A stretch of 64,000 nucleotides of DNA from Allolobophora icterica. Lineage: Eukaryota > Annelida > Clitellata > Crassiclitellata > Lumbricidae. The notes below the pieces were generated by a model. That model saw only the letters and a program-made list of their open reading frames with translations. It made no database searches and was not told the origin of the DNA. This document shows positions 40,439 to 51,395 of this stretch, in pieces (position 1 is the first letter of the stretch; each line of letters begins with the position of its first letter). The DNA is taken from positions 7,787,529-7,851,528 of the forward strand of contig OY744610.1 of the NCBI GenBank assembly GCA_963556255.1. The letters run 5' to 3'. Both the position numbers and the translations under genes were made by a program.

Positions 40439-42235
40439 CTACAAATAGTGCAAACAACGAAAACATAAACTATCCTGGAATTTTACTTTCAATGGCTCAC
40501 TTACTAACCAAATGACGTTGTATGACTGACTGGCAGAATGACTGACTGACTGACTGACTGGCTGGCTGGCTGGCTGACTGACTGACTGACTGACTGACAA
40601 AATGACTGACTGACTGACTGACTGACTGACTGACTGGCTGGCTGACTGACTGACTGACAAAATGACTGACTGACAGAATGACTGACTGACTGACAAGGCT
40701 GTGTGATTCCGATATTATTGATTGACTCACAGACTCACTCGATTCACTGACTCATGACTGAGACACTACAAAGCAGACTGACTGACTGACTGCTCACTCA
40801 GTCAGTAATTGACTCATTCAGTCAGATAGTCAGTCAGTCACGTACTCACTCAGACACTCATTAGCTCACAAATTCAGTCACTTATTCACTTACTTACTCA
40901 CCCACCACACTTAACGAACCACCCACTAACTCGCTTCTCCAGAGAATGCAATTCAATGGCGTAAATCGAATAGTAGGAATTCCTTTTCTGATCATTTGGC
41001 CGACATAGAACTTTGGTAATTTGGGAACAGAACATTAGGAAGAACAGCACAAGGAATGCATTTCGCATTGGCTTCTGGTCCATCATCGCTGTTAAAATAA
41101 ATGCAGCTACCATTTAACAAATCATGAAGTATGCCCTACGTGAGGGTGGCGAGAGACAGAATATTATGTTCTAGTTTTGCGATAATGTAAGACTCGGTGA
41201 GCATTTGCACTAACTGACATTAAATATCGCCAGCGTAAAACAACTACGCTAGTATTTCCAAATACTGGGCGCCTCTGATAAAGAAGTCGCTTGTGGAGTT
41301 TTAGCTGTCTGTATTCAAACGTAGCCTACCCCTTTGCGTTCCTCAGTGTGTCGACAAGGGAGGATTTTGGTCTCTGGATAGGCCTACCACCGGCTGAAAC
41401 CAACTCCGGTTCTGTTAACATTAGAAACACGCATAATTCTACTGAATTTTCATATAGACACTGATAGGGAAGAAAGACATTTTTATATGTTTATAGTATG
41501 GAATCTGTCCTAACGGAAACGCAACAGCTCTATTCCACTGATTCTGTTCTCATCCGTTTTATTCATTACCCTCCCTCACCTTACTGTGCATTGCCTTATC
41601 CTACCTCGTTCAACCTGGATTCAGATTAATTAATTTTCCATACGTCAATTTATCCTCTATTATCTCATCTAACTTGTCATACTTAAAAAGTGCCTTACCT
41701 TAACTATATTAACCAAGTGAATAATCTATTGAGCTAAATTAGAGTTATATAGTATACTTTAAAGTAATTTATGATCACCTTAACATACACGCCTCTTTAA
41801 TCTATATTGTAGATGTTCTAACTGTAACCAATTATTCAATACAAGTTTGGTCCGAGACCTGGACTTATTCTTGATACTGAACTCCTATTCTCCCCTCAAA
41901 TAAATCAGCTTAATCGTAGCTGTTACTATCAGTTGCGCCAGCTGCGGGTTATCTCGCACTCCTTATGATGCTGCAGCTACCCTTATCCATGCCTTTGTCA
42001 CCAGTCGACTTGACCATTGCTGCTCGATTCTTGCAAAAGAGAGTTGAAGACGAACACTGTGAACTGCGAATCCTCTTAGACGTAGCTGCAGAGATGCAAT
42101 GTAAAAATAAGCCAAGTGCAAAGAAATTTGAAAGCGAGATATGATTTGCTCACTGTTTAAGGGAGTTTCCTCGAAATCTCGAGCGAAGGTGACATGCATA
42201 ACGCAGACCAGCAGCAAGAGGCAAAGCATCTTCAT
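40303..42235 (-). CDS. Secreted cysteine-knot-like peptide A (gene span)
   Basis: Minus strand. Exon 42154-42235 encodes a signal peptide and ends in donor GTGAGC (phase 1). Exon 40303-40438 (acceptor gtag, one nucleotide before the first codon) encodes a propeptide ending Lys-Arg and a Cys-rich mature part with stop TGA. The phases require at least one middle exon of length 3n+1 between them, which I could not place. The mature part has eight Cys: C-x6-C-x5-CC-x3-C-x-C-x5-C-x-C. Spacing through the CC pair fits inhibitor cystine knot peptides, found among defence, venom and signalling peptides; which applies is unknown. The paralogue at 58978-62298 keeps gene structure, Lys-Arg site and Asn-Asn-Asp-Cys-Cys core. 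Confidence 0.72.
40526..40830. repeat. (GACT)n microsatellite array
   Basis: gactgactgactg repeats with ggct and aaat interruptions. The region continues as tcactcagtcagt repeats to about 40870. Related but shorter arrays occur at 52860-52950 and 59190-59350 in the other unit fragments. Confidence 0.9.
41114..42153 (-). other. Intron region of peptide gene A
   Basis: Conserved with unit B over 41150-41480. It should contain the missing middle exon. No convincing exon with conserved frame was found. Confidence 0.45.
42154..42235 (-). CDS. Exon: signal peptide of peptide A
   Basis: ATG at 42235-42233; 27 codons plus one base. Met-Lys-Met then a run of Leu, Val and Cys residues to an Ala cleavage site (LLLLVCVMHVTFA), then an acidic start (RDFEE). 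Donor GTGAGC is at the same phase as in copy B. Confidence 0.75.
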
Positions 42236-42373
42236 CTTCCAAAATGGTTCTGTATAAAATGCAGCAGATTCATAATTTCAAAAATTCAGTTCTGAAAGTT
42301 ACTGACATGAATCTCAAAGAAGGAGGCTGTTATTTTCTTATTATTTGTGTCTCTTTTAGCAAGATAGATAAAC

Positions 42374-42464
42374 AAGAAGAAGAAGAAGAAGAAGAAGAAG
42401 AAGAAGAAGAAGAAGAAGAAGAAGGAGGAGGAGGAGGAGGAGGAGGAGAAGAAGAAGAAGAACA
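42374..42464. repeat. (GAA)n/(GGA)n microsatellite
   Basis: A run of about 16 gaa units followed by gga units and more gaa. The apparent Glu/Gly-rich frame over it is a by-product. Not present at the same site in unit B. Confidence 0.9.
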
Positions 42465-43857
42465 AATGTTAGTCAGTTAGACAGTGCTATCATTTGGTAG
42501 TTGAGTTCGGTACTAAGAGCAAGTGGAGTTAAAATCTCGAAACACATTCCAGTCATAGAAGGTATTCCAACCCCCGACCTCTGGATTGACAACCCGGCAC
42601 CCTAAACACTAGTCTACTGCGCTTCGCTTTCAAATGTATAAGTACATATGATAATAGTAAGAATCTATGCCTGAATTGAACAATAAATAGTCAGAAAATG
42701 AACAGGAACTATGGACGATGATTAGTCAATCCAAAAACCAACCAGAAAACAACAGAAAGAAACGGATTAAAGCAAAGATTATGTTCCTGTCCGCAGTAGA
42801 CCTACCATCAGGGCTGTAGTCGAGGGTATACGCGGGTATGCAGCGTGTACTTACCTCTAGATACCGTATACTCGTCTCACAAAATATTTATATTTATTTA
42901 TATTAAAATACTGTAGCGCATACTCACCTCTAATTTTTTTCGGAAAACTAAGCGGTAGCGTATTCTCACCTCTGATCTTTTCTTGCTGTTCGAAGAAGCT
43001 GTTCGTGTAGCAGCCTCAGTCTGAAGAAGCTGAAGAATGGGAGACGACCGTTTATTATTGTTGAAAACATAAGACTTTTATGGGCATTAAGGTACAGATG
43101 TTTCTATGCAGTTGCCGTCTGCAGAACTGCATAATTTCTTGCAATGGACTCGAATAAACATGTTTGTTTGCATAATTTATTGAATGAACTTAAATTATAA
43201 GAATTCTACAGATTTACTTTACTCATATGTGATCATGTTTTTGCGAATAAGTAATTACCTTCTTTTGTAACTCTGCTCGAAACAGATATCGTAATTAATG
43301 ACAGGTGGGTGCGCTATACAAAACAGTATCACTTGTTTTGAAATGAATAAACGATAAAGACTTAGGCCTAAAGGTTTATTTTCATTTCGCAATTCAGTTC
43401 GAAATAAATAAAGCAGCACGGAGGCTTTAATCAGCACATAAGGCCGGGCGTAGTAATTGATCAACTAATGTATAGGTAGTTGGGTTGCTTCGGTCAAAGT
43501 GGTTCAGTAGAAGGAATATGCATTAATCGTGTCTGTACTGATAACGGAGTATCTCTGTAAAGCTTTATTCGCGTCTTCATCAATTGGTTTTACTCAGTCA
43601 AGCGATGTTTGATGTGGCAATAATATTTCTCAAGAAGGGCAAGCCAAACTTATCCTTCCTAGATCACAGCTTCATTAATTTCTATGTCTTCTTGTAATGA
43701 AAGTATTAAATGCTGTATTGGAATATTTGGATTCTTGTAATGGACAGAAAATGAGTAAAAGAAATACGGACAGCTTAATTGGCTGCAGGACGATACTGAA
43801 CCCGTCACATGTTACACAAAATCTTCATGAATGCGCAATCATGCCTACAAACTCACA
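42465..43857. other. Intergenic DNA right of unit A
   Basis: 42545-42780 matches the last 240 bp of the window. Beyond that nothing is supported. Confidence 0.5.
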
Positions 43858-44941
43858 TATTCATTCATTCATTCATTCATTCATTCATTCGAGTATTATT
43901 TTGTATAGCACCTCTTCAAGGGGGCTACTCAGATGTACTCCCGACTCCAGCACGGCCCAACAAGACAGTTTTCAATCGATTAAGAACGTTTCAAATGGAG
44001 TTCTTGGGAACAGGCGCAGCTCCAGATGGAGCCCGTTCCATACCGTCGGGCCCACCACTGAAAAAACACGATACTGCGCGGTGGCTGTGCGAGCAAAAGG
44101 CACAATTAGCACCCCTTCCCCGAAGAGCAGAGGTGTCGGCTACTCTAGACTCCCCGCACGGTGCGGCAAAGGACCCGCATATAGTCTGGAGCACAGCCTA
44201 ACAGGCACCGCCAGACTAGGGAAACAACCCTATATACCACACGCTGGCTGACGGGAAGCCAATGCAGGACCTCGAACATGTAACCTGAGACCTGACAAAG
44301 TTTAGGTATTCTGCCAATAAGGCGCGCCGCAGAGGGTTGCGCTTGATCGAGGCACGCTAGGCGACTAGAATGTGAGCCGTAGTAAAGAGAGGAACAGTTG
44401 TCAAGTCGAGATGCAATAAAGGAGTGCACTAAGGTAGAAATTGCACCAAGAGTGAGAGAGCGAGCAACAGTGCGAAGCTGGCGCAGCTGGTAGCAGCAGG
44501 TGCGGACAAGGCGATGGAGATGAGGTGCAAGAGTAAGCTCCTGATCTAGCAGGACCCCAAGGTCGCGAACTATCGTAGCGAAAGTATAGCTAGGAAATTC
44601 ATCGAGCTTAGCAAGGTGCTGTCGGGTGCCCAGCCAAATGAATTTAGTCTTTGCCGGATTTAGGCGCAAACGGTTTGAGGACACCCAAGCTTCCAATGCG
44701 ACCAGAACCCGGCTCATAGCCCCGACATCTGAGAGGCTTTGGATGACATACAGTGCAAGTATGCCTGTATGTCATCCGCATAAAGCTCACCAAGTGCGTC
44801 AAGTTTCTCGAGGTGCGAGGCAATACCAGATGTACTAATAATATACAAAATAGGACCAAGGACGGAGCCCTGGGGCAGACCGTACATAAATGCATACATA
44901 TATACATATTCATGAGAGTGAGACTCTACCCAAGAAAACAT
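43858..44941 (-). mobile_element. CR1/L2-like LINE, 5'-truncated
   Basis: Minus strand. 44714-44941 translates to the catalytic region (GLPQGSVLGPILYI, ELYADDIQAYLH); 44145-44717 continues with KTKFIWLGTRQHLAKL and VLHWLPVSQRVVYRVV. The frame changes at about 44715. The 3' end bears an (attc)n tail (43858-43890 on the plus strand). It is one of the best-preserved LINE copies here but is still broken. Confidence 0.8.
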
Positions 44942-45572
44942 TTGACGTCACATTAAATTCAAATAACTAAATTATTCTTTATTAAAACGACAATTTTTTA
45001 ATAGCGTTCCAGCAGAAAAAAACACTGTAAATAACCATATAATATGATATAATTATGATATGATTGAGATACGCTACTCGTTATTGTAGGCTTACACAGC
45101 GGCGTCGTCGGAATTGATTGTTATTATTGTTAGACGGAGAACGCATAGTCCATAACCGGCCCGACCACCTCCTCTCTCCAACGACAATCGATCTCCTCAT
45201 ATTATTATCACTCGTATCTCAAATGAAGCATTGTTTTATCAGATTTTCCCCGCCTATTGTTTATTCAGTTCAGTATTGTATGCTACCCGTCCGAAATCTT
45301 CTCTATGCTGTAGCTATCCAATCGCATCGCGAAAAATCGCCATAAAAATCTATTGTTGCGCTTTGGTAACGGATATTGAACGTGTGGCAGAACAAACTGC
45401 ATAGCGTGAAGCGATGTTTCTATTGCCAGCGTTCTGTGACGTACTCGTCCTTTACCACGTGACGGGCACCTGGTACAGGACGTCCGTAGAAAATCTGAAC
45501 AGTTACAGGAGCGTCTGTGACTTTACTTCATCGTCATTCCTGAACAAAGACGATCGCCTACCGTGAACAAGT
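44942..45572. other. Intergenic DNA
   Basis: No supported gene or repeat. Short frames only. Confidence 0.5.
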
Positions 45573-45580
45573 ATAACTGC

Positions 45581-46368
45581 CAGCGTTACCACTCCTTGGG
45601 TTTTTTCACAAGATCTTGGGTTTTTTAATCCGAACTTGGGAAATGGGGTTTTTTCATGGAGACCTTGGGTTTTTTGCTTGGGTTTTTTCTTGTGTATTGA
45701 AACCCTATTTTTCATTAATTTAATCAGTTTTTGCAACGGTTTGGATGACCGAAGTCAATAAATAAATAAAGAAATGGCACAATATGCGTGTAAGCATGTA
45801 CTATGCAAGTCTATTGCTATTTGCTATATTTAAGATATAACTCTAAAGATGAAATGTGCTATACTAGTATATTGCCATATTTAGAATATAACTCAAGAAA
45901 CTAAATGTGCTGTACTAGTCTATTGTTATATTTAGAATATAACTCTAAAGAGTAAAGACTAAACTGCAGACGTTTTCCCGATGTGAACTGTTGCTCTTTT
46001 TTAAACTTGAGAAATAGTACTTTGAGTTTCATTGTCTTTAATCTTTATTCTTGTTTAAAAATAAAAAAGAGCGATAGACGTAATAAGTCACATGATACGG
46101 ACTCTGATGAAAATAAATACACGTAGGCCTATATAAACATTTTTCATTTGCATCGAATATTAACTAATAGGCCTAATTTTTAGCAATTAAAAGATAGAAA
46201 TAAAAGATAGAACAACATTTTATAACAGAAATGGTATAATTGCATTATATTTTTATATATTATCTTATAATTCGTTTATTGAAGTCTGCAGAAAAACTAA
46301 CTTGGGTTTTCTTGGGTTTTTTCAATGCCCCAACTTGGGTTTTTCATTTTTCCAGAGTGGTAACACTG
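45581..46368. mobile_element. hAT-type non-autonomous element (788 bp)
   Basis: Ends cagcgttaccactc and gagtggtaacactg are inverted repeats with one mismatch. The 8-bp duplication ataactgc is perfect (45573-45580 and 46369-46376). Subterminal regions at both ends repeat cttgggttttttc several times. No transposase. Confidence 0.9.
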
Positions 46369-46376
46369 ATAACTGC

Positions 46377-47539
46377 TTACCTCTTGATATTCATTAAAAG
46401 CCATGCCATGTCTACCTGTTTTGTAAAGGAAGAAAATGTTTAATATATTTCAACATTGAGTTTAGGCAACAGAAGTTTCTGCTATTGGCAGCCATTGAGC
46501 TTTTTCGTCAGCAACCAGCTATTTATTTTCAACCATTGAATTAATGCTCAAAGTAATATGGTTCACAAAATGTGTACGTACCCAAAATAAAAACCACATC
46601 ACTGACTATTCCTGCTTTATCAATTTTATGTAGCATTAAACCTTTTTGAAATGTAAGTGTTAGTGTTGTTAGTATTTTATTTCGTAATAACAGTTAGCAA
46701 ATTTTAGCTAGCAAATATGATGTTTAACAAAAATATTTAGTAGCCTACGGTAAAATAAATGTCTTATATATGACTGTAGCTAATTAACATTTGAAGGTGG
46801 GGTGGGAGTAGCTTAGTTGTACGTACGCATGGGGAAGGGGCCCACAAAATGTACGAAGCGATACAGGGGGCCCCTCCCCCTGTATGAAAATATGATTTTT
46901 TGCGTACGTAATATATGGATGGCCCCTTGTTGGGCTTCTTCTAGAGGGATCGTTATGTAGCGAGTTGTACCGTAATGTTACCAAATGCTACATGACCATA
47001 AAGTTTTGAAGAACGCATAAAATCGTATAACAGTTCATTGTCATAATTATAGGTAATGTTTGAATGGTTTGAGAATGTATCGCCACATATAACGAATCAA
47101 TATGAAGAACAGAATAAAGTCACGTTCAGAGTTCCGTTGACGACCGAAAACATGGTCTCTTATGGAGAGCCAATCAAGAATAGGAGCTTTTCTTTCTTGT
47201 TTCTTTTCTATAATAGAGTACTATGATGTGTGGAGCAGTGGTTGAAGAAGATATTGAGGAGAAACACGAAACAACTGACAGTAGGCCTAACGATAAAAGC
47301 GCTTTAGTTCTTCTTTTGGAACATGCAACTCTCAGCTCGAGTGTCACCCACACCAAACATGTCTCAGAAGCCGGACAGCCATACAATGGTGCCGTAACGC
47401 TTCTGCAAATGCCTTCCTCCTTTTGGAAAGAAGGTGGGAACGACCTCTTCATTACAATGAAACTGTCTTACTGTTTGAATCTGCAGGTCCGATCGTACGA
47501 GTTTCGAATCGCCCAACACTGACATGGCAGAGTAGACGT
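46377..47539. other. Intergenic DNA
   Basis: 46790-46940 carries a palindromic patch (gggggcccctccccctgtat next to its near-complement) ending atatatggatggcccc, related to 38925-39060 and probably a transposon relic. A 99-codon frame at 47223-47522 has no recognisable similarity. Confidence 0.5.
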
Positions 47540-48136
47540 TCCAAAGTCGCCCTCGACCTTCACGTCAATTGTTCATGCATTCGTGTGCTCTCGAAATGAC
47601 TACTGTAATTCTCTCCCTATTGGCCTTCCTAAGATCCGTCTTTCTCCTCTCCAGTCCGTTCTCAATGCTGCTGCTAAAGACTCATTGCACGCCTCTCTCG
47701 GTTCTCTCATATCTCCACCTTCATGGTTGAACAACTCCATTGGCTCCCTCTCTCTACCCGTATACAATTAAAAGTGTTTATTCTTGTGCTTAAGTCTCAA
47801 CTGGGTCTTGCTCCACAGTACTTGCGTAATCTAATTCAACGGCCTCATTCTGCTGCTCCGCTGCGTCCTCTCCGATCTTCTGATCGTCTTGACCTCTTAG
47901 TTCCTCGTGTCAGGACTACTATGGCTCAGTCCAGATCCTTTGCCTGCATAGGTCCCTCACTTTGGAACCGACTTCCTCCTTCTGTTCGCAACACCATTCT
48001 CTCTGGTAGCGTTGCTTCTTCCTTTTCTCACCTTAAATCCTGCTTTTTCTCTCGGGGTCTCACGCACTGGGAGCGCCTCTGAATGGTCTATACCGCGAGA
48101 AGCCCTTCATAAATGCCCATATACAATACAATACAC
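47540..48136 (+). mobile_element. CR1/L2-like LINE 3' fragment
   Basis: The translation shows FVCSRNDYCNSLPIGLP, then after a frame change LHWLPLSTRIQLKVF and CIGPSLWNRLPPSVR. The 3' signature gcgcctctgaatggtctata and an (acaat)n tail end at 48136. It lies about 65 bp past the stop of the opposite-strand Mab-21-like gene. Confidence 0.8.
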
Positions 48137-48199
48137 AAGAACAGCGAAAACCTTCAAGACTATTTTGGTTCTTCAACGATATATCCTGGTCACACGCGA

Positions 48200-51139
48200 T
48201 TATACCTTAGAAGGAAGTTTCATTCTTTGGAACCACATATCACGAACAGCAAATTTCACATGCAAACACAACCTCCTCGTTGATACAATAAAACTCGAAC
48301 TATTTTTTTTAATTCGAAGCTTTCGTAGAAGAAACCTGCGAATGATTTGTTCAAACGGAAGATTAGTTTCCTCAGCAGCAAATTCTGTCATTGCTTCTGA
48401 ATACGGAAGATTACAGTCGATACAACATCTGACTTTCAAATATCTTGCAAGAAAATGTCTTCCAATGAAATAGTGGCTTTGAATGGAGGAACTCTTGTTT
48501 TCAAGAGAAAACAAGAGTTCACACTTATCACAGTACACACATCTGGCAAACCACTGTTCAAACGTTGATTCGGCTGTATAGTCGACTTTCCTCATATCGT
48601 CATTCGTAGGTGATAAATAATAAAGGAATGTGTGAAATCCAAGCAACGACTGTACGTCTTGATCGAAAAACGAGTCAAGCGGTGGCAGCAGCAAAACATT
48701 TGCAAATGAAAATTTCTTCAAATCGCTATGGAGATCAGGCTCATGAAGAACTCGCGCACACAAATGCTGTGCTTCATCGTACTGACGACACTTGTAGAGG
48801 TACAAAGCACGATAGCAGTCAGCTGTGTTGCACTGGATGCCAAAGTCTTTGCGTATCACATTGTAGAATGATGCCATGTTTTCCAGAGCATATTCCATTA
48901 GAATATCAATTACTGTATCTTTAACTATCAAAGGATTCACAGCTGTCAAAGAATCTGTTCTGCGATAAATGCTCTTTCTGGTAGCATTGAAATGAGTACC
49001 AGACTTCAATTTCGGCTTTATAAAAGCCTTCACATATTCGTCCATAGGAAATGCTGAATCTGGTAAATCTTGATGCAACTGTAAATGTTTTGATATTCTT
49101 TCGGCAGATAATGCAGTTAAATAATAAGCAAACACCTCTGGTGAAAGACGCAGATCAAGATAAAGCCGTCTGTCAATGTAATGTGGATTATTGTCCGTTA
49201 TCTTCTTGCAGAGAACGCACAATCCAACGATTCTTGCTATATCGTCAATAAACAACAAACATCCTGCATTAAGTGTCTCCTTATCCTCCTGTGAAGTCTG
49301 ATCCAAGAGAACAGCCAAGCAGAAGAGTATTGCTCGTTGGTATTCTGATGTGGCAAAATGGAGAGCAGCTAGATAGGCCAAAGCTGCAGGAGCAATGCCG
49401 CTGAATTCCGAGTCGTCACATTCTAAAGCTTTTCTAAGAAACTCTTTTGATACGAGAGACATGAGTTTAAATTCTGATTGGCTGTTTGATCCAGTTAAAT
49501 TTTTGATGAGATCCTGAGCACGCAGAAATTGAAACAGACTACTTTGTGCTGTATACGCTTTGGGAAAGTTATGATACTGAGACCTTACATTGTTTGGTTG
49601 CATCGAAATTGCATTTGCAAATTCCACAAAGAGACTGCTATCCCATGAAATTTCTCCGCTGCCTAATCCATGTGCAGTATGCAAACTGAGCAGTTGGATA
49701 TCAGAGTACGTGAAGCATGATACGTTCTGTATTGTTGGAAGATCTATCGGTATAATGCTGGTTTTCCATTCAAGATATCTTCTGTGACATGCGGTTTTTA
49801 AGCACTGGCGCAATCCTGAACTTAGCTCCTCTTTTATTACATAACGACCGTTCGTGTGAGAAAACGCGAATGTAAAAAAGAATAATAATTCCAGTGATGC
49901 TGATTCACTCACTTTCCAAAAGTTAAAGACAGGCCATATGTAATCCACTAAATGTGTTTTTTCAAACTTGAAATGTCTCCGTGTGTATGGTAGTATGTAA
50001 TTTTCCACAAACCAATGACAGAGAATGCCAGAATTTCGGAATTCATTTAGTCGTTTTTCAGTCAGGTCAAGCTTAGTGGAACTCGGTGGTTCGTGAAATA
50101 AATTTGCTTCAGAAATGAAATAGTTCGGACAATACTTCCTCTTTACCCATTCTGAAAGCTTTTGTATCAACTTACAGCAGATCGCAATTACAGAAGAGGA
50201 ATTCCACCATTCAGGTGACATCTCTTCGCAAGTCCATAACATCAACGTCTTTAAATGATACGTACAGAGAACCTCATCCTCCTTTGGACAATCCTTTTGT
50301 ATCAATTCTCTCTTTGCGAAGAATCTCAGCAAATGATAGACAATTTGTTGAATTTGCGTCCAACTCTGAATTAAAATTACTTCTGGGACTGAAAATGAAA
50401 ATCTCCACTGTAGTTCATCGTCTCTGCAAGAACGATGCTGAACATAAACAACATGGCAACCATTTTGTTTAACTCGGGTGATTGTATCGATCGTCGGCCA
50501 TCCGTTATTCCTAGGTCGCTGAAGCCAACCTTGGACTTCTTTAGGCCATTGAGGGCACCACACGCAATGGACGACATCACATCCGAGAAGATCAACAGTG
50601 TTGTTTTTAATTTTAATAGCTGGACCACTAACGATGTTTGGCAACTCGTTCCATGCAGCTCTACAGAAATTCACACCTGCAATATCATCCATATTTAGCC
50701 TCAGGTAGCTATTTGTTAGAGTGGTGTCGCTAAATAATTCGTACACTTTATATTTCCAATTATAGTTCATTTCCCCGAAATATCGTAATCGAATAAAACC
50801 TGGATACCTGTCATATGTTTCGATCTTCCAGCACCTGATGATATCGGCCAGACCACTTATATCGCTTGGCAACACCGGTAAGTCTCCACTGAAGACAAAT
50901 TTATCGGTTGTGGCGTGTAAGAAATCTTCGTCGTCAATGTATGCATTGAGCGGTCGGATATAGAACTCTGCCGCGCTGCCACACATAATCGTATAAACTG
51001 TTGGTGCAGGACTCTCAGACGTGGCTAAGTTATGCAAGTGATCCGAGACAACAGTAGACGACTTTGGAAGCATTTGACAAGTGCTAACGATGAACGCAGA
51101 TGCCAGTTCTTCGTTTGATTTATCCGTATATTCCGTCAT
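48200..51139 (-). CDS. Mab-21/cGAS-like receptor family nucleotidyltransferase-fold protein
   Basis: 979 residues in one uninterrupted frame, so probably intronless. Residues about 40-350 form a Mab-21-type nucleotidyltransferase domain: Gly-Ser at 54-55 (MCGSAAEFYIRP), the acidic cluster IDDEDF at 68-73, a third Asp at 188 (CDVVHC), WCPQWP at 194-199, and the C-terminal lobe signatures LIQSWTQIQQIVYHLLR and CTYHLKTLMLWTCEEM, then WWNSSSV. The rest (about 400-979) is helical, with TPR-like stretches, and I cannot assign it. Invertebrate cGLRs of this group sense nucleic acids and make cyclic dinucleotides; whether this one is catalytic is inference. Start at 51139 is the first Met, just after a purine-rich microsatellite. 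The GS and acidic motifs look intact. Confidence 0.85.
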   Translation of the reverse strand: MTEYTDKSNEELASAFIVSTCQMLPKSSTVVSDHLHNLATSESPAPTVYTIMCGSAAEFYIRPLNAYIDDEDFLHATTDKFVFSGDLPVLPSDISGLADIIRCWKIETYDRYPGFIRLRYFGEMNYNWKYKVYELFSDTTLTNSYLRLNMDDIAGVNFCRAAWNELPNIVSGPAIKIKNNTVDLLGCDVVHCVWCPQWPKEVQGWLQRPRNNGWPTIDTITRVKQNGCHVVYVQHRSCRDDELQWRFSFSVPEVILIQSWTQIQQIVYHLLRFFAKRELIQKDCPKEDEVLCTYHLKTLMLWTCEEMSPEWWNSSSVIAICCKLIQKLSEWVKRKYCPNYFISEANLFHEPPSSTKLDLTEKRLNEFRNSGILCHWFVENYILPYTRRHFKFEKTHLVDYIWPVFNFWKVSESASLELLFFFTFAFSHTNGRYVIKEELSSGLRQCLKTACHRRYLEWKTSIIPIDLPTIQNVSCFTYSDIQLLSLHTAHGLGSGEISWDSSLFVEFANAISMQPNNVRSQYHNFPKAYTAQSSLFQFLRAQDLIKNLTGSNSQSEFKLMSLVSKEFLRKALECDDSEFSGIAPAALAYLAALHFATSEYQRAILFCLAVLLDQTSQEDKETLNAGCLLFIDDIARIVGLCVLCKKITDNNPHYIDRRLYLDLRLSPEVFAYYLTALSAERISKHLQLHQDLPDSAFPMDEYVKAFIKPKLKSGTHFNATRKSIYRRTDSLTAVNPLIVKDTVIDILMEYALENMASFYNVIRKDFGIQCNTADCYRALYLYKCRQYDEAQHLCARVLHEPDLHSDLKKFSFANVLLLPPLDSFFDQDVQSLLGFHTFLYYLSPTNDDMRKVDYTAESTFEQWFARCVYCDKCELLFSLENKSSSIQSHYFIGRHFLARYLKVRCCIDCNLPYSEAMTEFAAEETNLPFEQIIRRFLLRKLRIKKNSSSFIVSTRRLCLHVKFAVRDMWFQRMKLPSKV

Positions 51140-51177
51140 CCTAAATTAAAAACATCTCCGTGTTATAAAAACTCATC

Positions 51178-51395
51178 ATCATTATCACTATCATCATCAT
51201 CATCAGCAGGATGAGGAGGAGCAGGAAGAAGAGCAGGAGGAGGAGGAGATGGAGGAGGAGGAGGAGGAGTAAATGGAGGAGGAGGAGGAGGCTAAGGGGA
51301 AGGAAGAGCAGGAGGAGCACGAGGACGAGGAGGAGGAGAAGGAGGAGGAGGAGAAGGAGAAGGAGGAGGAGGAGGATAAGGAGGAGGAACTGAGT
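51178..51395. repeat. (AGG)n/(GAG)n purine-rich microsatellite
   Basis: About 210 bp of agg, gag and gaa repeats directly upstream (minus-strand sense) of the Mab-21-like gene. The Arg-, Glu- and Leu-rich frames over it are artefacts. Confidence 0.9.

Larger units (their letters stand above)
36823..42900. repeat. Segmental duplication, unit A
   Basis: Collinear with unit B (54791-63990) in separate blocks: 37188-37750 with 55153-55690, 39380-39520 with 55730-55880, 39720-39830 with 58690-58770, 40085-41480 with 58780-60010, 42020-42340 with 62090-62360, 42545-42780 with 63760-63990. Each unit carries an Ig-family C-terminal exon on the plus strand and a cysteine-knot peptide gene on the minus strand. 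Different transposons interrupt the two units. Confidence 0.85.

Noticed and set aside
40242..40466. 74-codon minus-strand frame over peptide exon A
   Set aside because: A different frame from the Cys-rich one; only the Cys-rich frame is conserved with unit B.
40439..40730. Ser/Gln-repeat frames on the minus strand; possible CRISPR-like array
   Set aside because: A simple (GACT)n microsatellite without distinct spacers, in a eukaryotic genome.
40898..41113. Minus-strand frame with a hydrophobic stretch, possible second signal peptide or the missing middle exon of peptide A
   Set aside because: The aligned stretch in unit B (59400-59570) is frameshifted and reaches a stop, so the frame is not conserved.
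47223..47522. 99-codon plus-strand frame
   Set aside because: No recognisable similarity; the opposite strand is equally open over much of it.
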